DNA of 64,000 nucleotides from Anthopleura xanthogrammica (taxonomy: Eukaryota; Cnidaria; Anthozoa; Actiniaria; Actiniidae). The stretch spans positions 16,281,351 through 16,345,350 of the forward strand of contig OZ025209.1 in assembly GCA_964019055.1 (NCBI GenBank). The letters run 5' to 3'. The stretch's first letter is position 1. Below are more notes on the stretch, generated by a model. It saw only the letters and a program-made list of their open reading frames with translations. It had not been told where the DNA came from and did not search any database. The stretch is not shown here.

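Noticed and set aside
61195..61479. Hydrophobic in-frame leader before vWA 15, and a similar one before vWA 4 at 21511
   Set aside because: Both begin with TTG, not ATG, and lie in T-rich tracts ending in an acceptor AG. They look like signal peptides only because such tracts encode Phe and Leu.

Overview
The window looks like the interior of a single very large animal gene on the + strand. It is eukaryotic: there are GT-AG introns, short exons, proline-rich linker microexons, tRNA-derived repeats, foldback MITE-like elements in introns and no bacterial gene layout. Coding sequence runs through the whole window. I assembled 126 exons: 46 laminin-G/concanavalin-like (LamG) exons, 19 exons coding 16 von Willebrand factor A (vWA) domains, and 61 short Pro/Arg/Lys/Thr linker exons. 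Every exon that bounds a module starts and ends in phase 1, and every such exon is a multiple of 3, so the set reads as one open frame of about 39.3 kb (about 13,100 codons, by hand sum). Both ends are open: the first LamG is cut by the left edge, and the last exon enters a new cysteine-containing module at the right edge. The intronic repeat vocabulary (tRNA-headed short repeats, TATTCACCG-type foldbacks) and the domain mix suggest a cnidarian, probably an anthozoan (coral or anemone). That assignment is inference from memory, not a database result.

Layout. 1-10.3 kb: divergent, older modules in the order LamG(partial)-LamG-vWA-LamG-LamG-LamG-vWA-LamG-LamG, with intronic foldback elements and a large CAT/CAC microsatellite. 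10.5-18.8 kb: array A, nine near-identical LamG units of about 950-960 bp. 18.9-25.3 kb: a spacer of mixed modules (vWA, LamG, vWA, LamG, vWA) with TIR/foldback elements, one of which carries a tRNA-like sequence. 25.7-34.6 kb: array B, ten LamG units at exactly 915 bp spacing. 34.7-58.7 kb: array C, a composite 2790-bp unit (LamG-LamG-vWA) repeated about eight times, with two extra LamG units nested in one copy. 58.7-64 kb: divergent 3' modules (LamG, vWA, vWA), a TTAA-flanked element, foldbacks and the start of a new C-terminal module.

How it may work. The inferred product is a giant, strongly basic extracellular or matrix protein: strings of jelly-roll LamG lectin-like domains alternating with vWA adhesion domains, joined by short basic proline-rich linkers. 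Most vWA copies keep the MIDAS metal site; the two nearest the 5' edge have degraded or lost it. The arrays carry introns and exons together and show unequal crossover and gene-conversion signatures (higher-order repeats, chimeric exons). Copy number may therefore be polymorphic and should be checked against assembly error.
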